From Nodularia sp. LEGE 06071 (GTDB lineage Bacteria > Cyanobacteriota > Cyanobacteriia > Cyanobacteriales > Nostocaceae): a stretch of DNA of 64,000 bases. The DNA lies in contig NZ_JADEWH010000001.1 of the NCBI RefSeq assembly GCF_015207755.1, positions 62,001 through 126,000 of the forward strand, written 5' to 3'. The notes beneath the pieces are model-generated. The model saw only the letters and a list, made by a program, of their open reading frames with translations, was not told where the DNA came from and made no database searches. The position numbers were made by a program, and so were the translations under genes. Positions 62,451-64,000 of the stretch are shown piece after piece. The first letter of the stretch is position 1; every line of letters begins with the position of its first letter.

Positions 62451-64000
62451 ATGATGAGCAGTTCTGAACTACTCAAGCGTTATGTAAATGGAGAAAGAGA
62501 TTTTTCTGGTTCTGATTTACGAGGCATCAAACTCTATGGTTCACAAGGTAAAAAGATTGATTTGAGTGGTGCTAATTTCAGTGGAGCTAACTTAGAAGGT
62601 GCTATTTTGAGCCATGTCAATCTTGATCATGCTAATTTCAGTCATACCAATCTTAAAGAAGTCCGAATGAATGGCAAAATTAATAATACTGATTTTAGTG
62701 GAGCCGACCTGACGAATGCTCATATAGGTGCTTCTCGAATTAATGGGACTAAATTTAGAGGAGCTAATTTAACGAATGTTGATTTTGGTGCTAATGGATT
62801 AGGTAACACCAATATTGACTTTGCAAATGCTGATTGCACAAATACAAAGTTAACGTGTGATTTAATTGAAGCAAACTTTCAAGGCTCAAACTTAAGAAAT
62901 GCTATTTTTCGTCACCAAAACCTCTATTGGTATCGAGCTAATCTTAGTCGTGCTAATCTTAGCCAATTAGACCTAAGTGGGCAAAATTTTTCTACTCTAG
63001 AGATGAAAGGTGTCAATCTCAATGGTTCTAATTTAACCAATACAAATCTTAAAAGCACTAATCTTGAAGGAGCAAACCTACGTAACACAAACCTTGAAAA
63101 TGCAGATTTAACTTATGCTAATTTGCGAAATACTCAAATTGAAGGAGCCATTAACCTATATCCAAAAATATATCTCATCTGGCAAATTATTAATCAAGGA
63201 GCCGAAAACATAAATCTGGCTAATGTTGACCTTAGCAGTGCCAATCTTCAAAATGTCAATTTCAGCGGACTTAATTTAAGAGGGATAAATTTCCAGAGAG
63301 CTAACTTAACTAAAGCAAATTTTAGCCATGCCGATCTTAGTAGTGCAAATCTTAAAAATGCTTACTTAAGTAGCGCCAATTTAGAAAGTGCAAATCTTAG
63401 CCAAGTTGATTTGACTGGTGCTAATTTGAAGGGTGCTAATCTTAATCAAGCTAACTTAAATCAAGCTAATTTAATTGGTGCAAATTTAAAACAAGCAAGA
63501 CTGCAAAATGCTAATTTACACAATGCTAATTTGACAGATGCCAATTTAGAAGGTGCTGATTTTACGGAGGTAGATTTGACTAGTGCTGATTTAACTGGTA
63601 CTAAACTGTTCGGCACTAATTTGACAAATGCCCGCAATACATCTGGTTCAGCTGCTATTTTTTCTAATTCGCCAAATAACCCAAATTTGGAACTACTTGA
63701 GCAAATTCGACAAGCTTCTCAAGGACTGTATTACGGTAGTGAAGCAGATTACCCCTATGAAGTTTTTTTGTGGGAAGTTGCAAATCGAGGAGAGTTTACC
63801 TTAGAAGGATTACTAAAAGCTTTTGGATACTTGAGAGAAATTTCTAGTGATGATTTTCGTAATGGAAATTTTGATGATTTATTGCCAGAAAATAAACAGG
63901 TAATTCAGTCTTTCCGAACATTATTATTGCAGTTAAAGTCATTTTTAACTAATTTACAAGTTTATCGATTAGCGGTTTCCGCGCCAGACTTTTATATTGT
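62451..64000 (+). CDS. Pentapeptide-repeat protein fused to a nuclease A inhibitor-like domain (3' end cut)
   Basis: Open from ATG 62451 (AAGGAG nine bases upstream) to the window end, 516 codons. Residues about 3-395 are pentapeptide repeats with the start SSELLKRYVNGERDFSGSDL and the interrupting segment YPKIYLIWQIINQGAENINL. After a Ser/Asn linker (GSAAIFSNSPNNPN) the C-terminus reads LLEQIRQASQGLYYGSEADY, then PYEVFLWEVANRGEFTLEGL and LTNLQVYRLAVSAPDFYIV, which follows NuiA of Anabaena, the protein inhibitor of the sugar-nonspecific nuclease NucA. The last residues are outside the window. A nuclease-inhibitor role for the C-domain is inferred. Confidence 0.88.
   Translation, partial: MMSSSELLKRYVNGERDFSGSDLRGIKLYGSQGKKIDLSGANFSGANLEGAILSHVNLDHANFSHTNLKEVRMNGKINNTDFSGADLTNAHIGASRINGTKFRGANLTNVDFGANGLGNTNIDFANADCTNTKLTCDLIEANFQGSNLRNAIFRHQNLYWYRANLSRANLSQLDLSGQNFSTLEMKGVNLNGSNLTNTNLKSTNLEGANLRNTNLENADLTYANLRNTQIEGAINLYPKIYLIWQIINQGAENINLANVDLSSANLQNVNFSGLNLRGINFQRANLTKANFSHADLSSANLKNAYLSSANLESANLSQVDLTGANLKGANLNQANLNQANLIGANLKQARLQNANLHNANLTDANLEGADFTEVDLTSADLTGTKLFGTNLTNARNTSGSAAIFSNSPNNPNLELLEQIRQASQGLYYGSEADYPYEVFLWEVANRGEFTLEGLLKAFGYLREISSDDFRNGNFDDLLPENKQVIQSFRTLLLQLKSFLTNLQVYRLAVSAPDFYI

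Overview
The window reads as chromosomal DNA of a filamentous cyanobacterium, most likely Nostocales (Nostoc/Anabaena/Nodularia group). Reasons: the HIP1 octamer GCGATCGC is very frequent; there is a chlorophyll-binding IsiA operon; small interspersed repeats typical of Nostoc-like genomes fill many intergenic gaps; and many genes are cyanobacterial families (DUF1400 hydrolase, DUF2887, PRC-barrel/DUF2382, NuiA-like, TIGR02587/TIGR02588). No rRNA, tRNA, CRISPR array or complete insertion sequence was seen.

Layout. 1-2 kb: sugar catabolism genes (transaldolase, cut by the window edge, and GAPDH). 3-7.1 kb, minus strand: an iron-stress operon isiA / isiA-psaL fusion / flavodoxin isiB / isiC hydrolase. 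7.6-11.8 kb, plus strand: a Zorya-like defence operon (MotA-like ZorA, MotB/OmpA-like ZorB, EH-signature ZorC-like protein, and a small unknown leading gene) with no ZorD or ZorE. 12-23.7 kb: mostly housekeeping and stress genes (three DUF2382 proteins, DUF1400 hydrolase, phosphohexomutase, RdgB, M41-like protease, GGDEF protein, a metal-binding HMA protein). 24.1-29 kb: alaS, then a NERD gene and a VapBC pair enclosed by a second, degraded copy of the alaS 3' end. 29-32.8 kb, minus strand: a STAND ATPase with twelve WD40 repeats, interrupted by an amber codon, preceded by a small Bell-like protein; the two share a RHIM-like amyloid motif. 33-38.3 kb: phospholipase D-like enzyme, a lipoprotein, a GAPDH gene fragment and a transketolase. 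38.6-45 kb: acetyltransferase, and hydantoinase/oxoprolinase A and B subunits separated by a SnoaL-like protein and a methyltransferase. 45-49 kb, minus strand: a stress cluster (erythromycin esterase-like, HdeD-like, Hsp20, CbpA-like, CbpM-like). 49.3-52.2 kb: KDPG aldolase, an acireductone-dioxygenase-like cupin and a photolyase. 52.5-55 kb, minus strand: a microviridin-type graspetide cluster mdnA-mdnB-mdnC whose precursor carries three cores. 55-60.4 kb: membrane proteins. 61-64 kb: two pentapeptide-repeat proteins, the second fused to a nuclease-A-inhibitor-like domain and cut by the window end.

The most interesting parts are the accessory loci: the ZorABC-like operon without a recognised effector, the STAND/Bell pair with matching amyloid motifs, the three-core microviridin precursor, the alaS-end duplication around a toxin-antitoxin pair, and the pentapeptide/NuiA fusion. 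All functional statements come from reading motifs by eye; no database search was possible.
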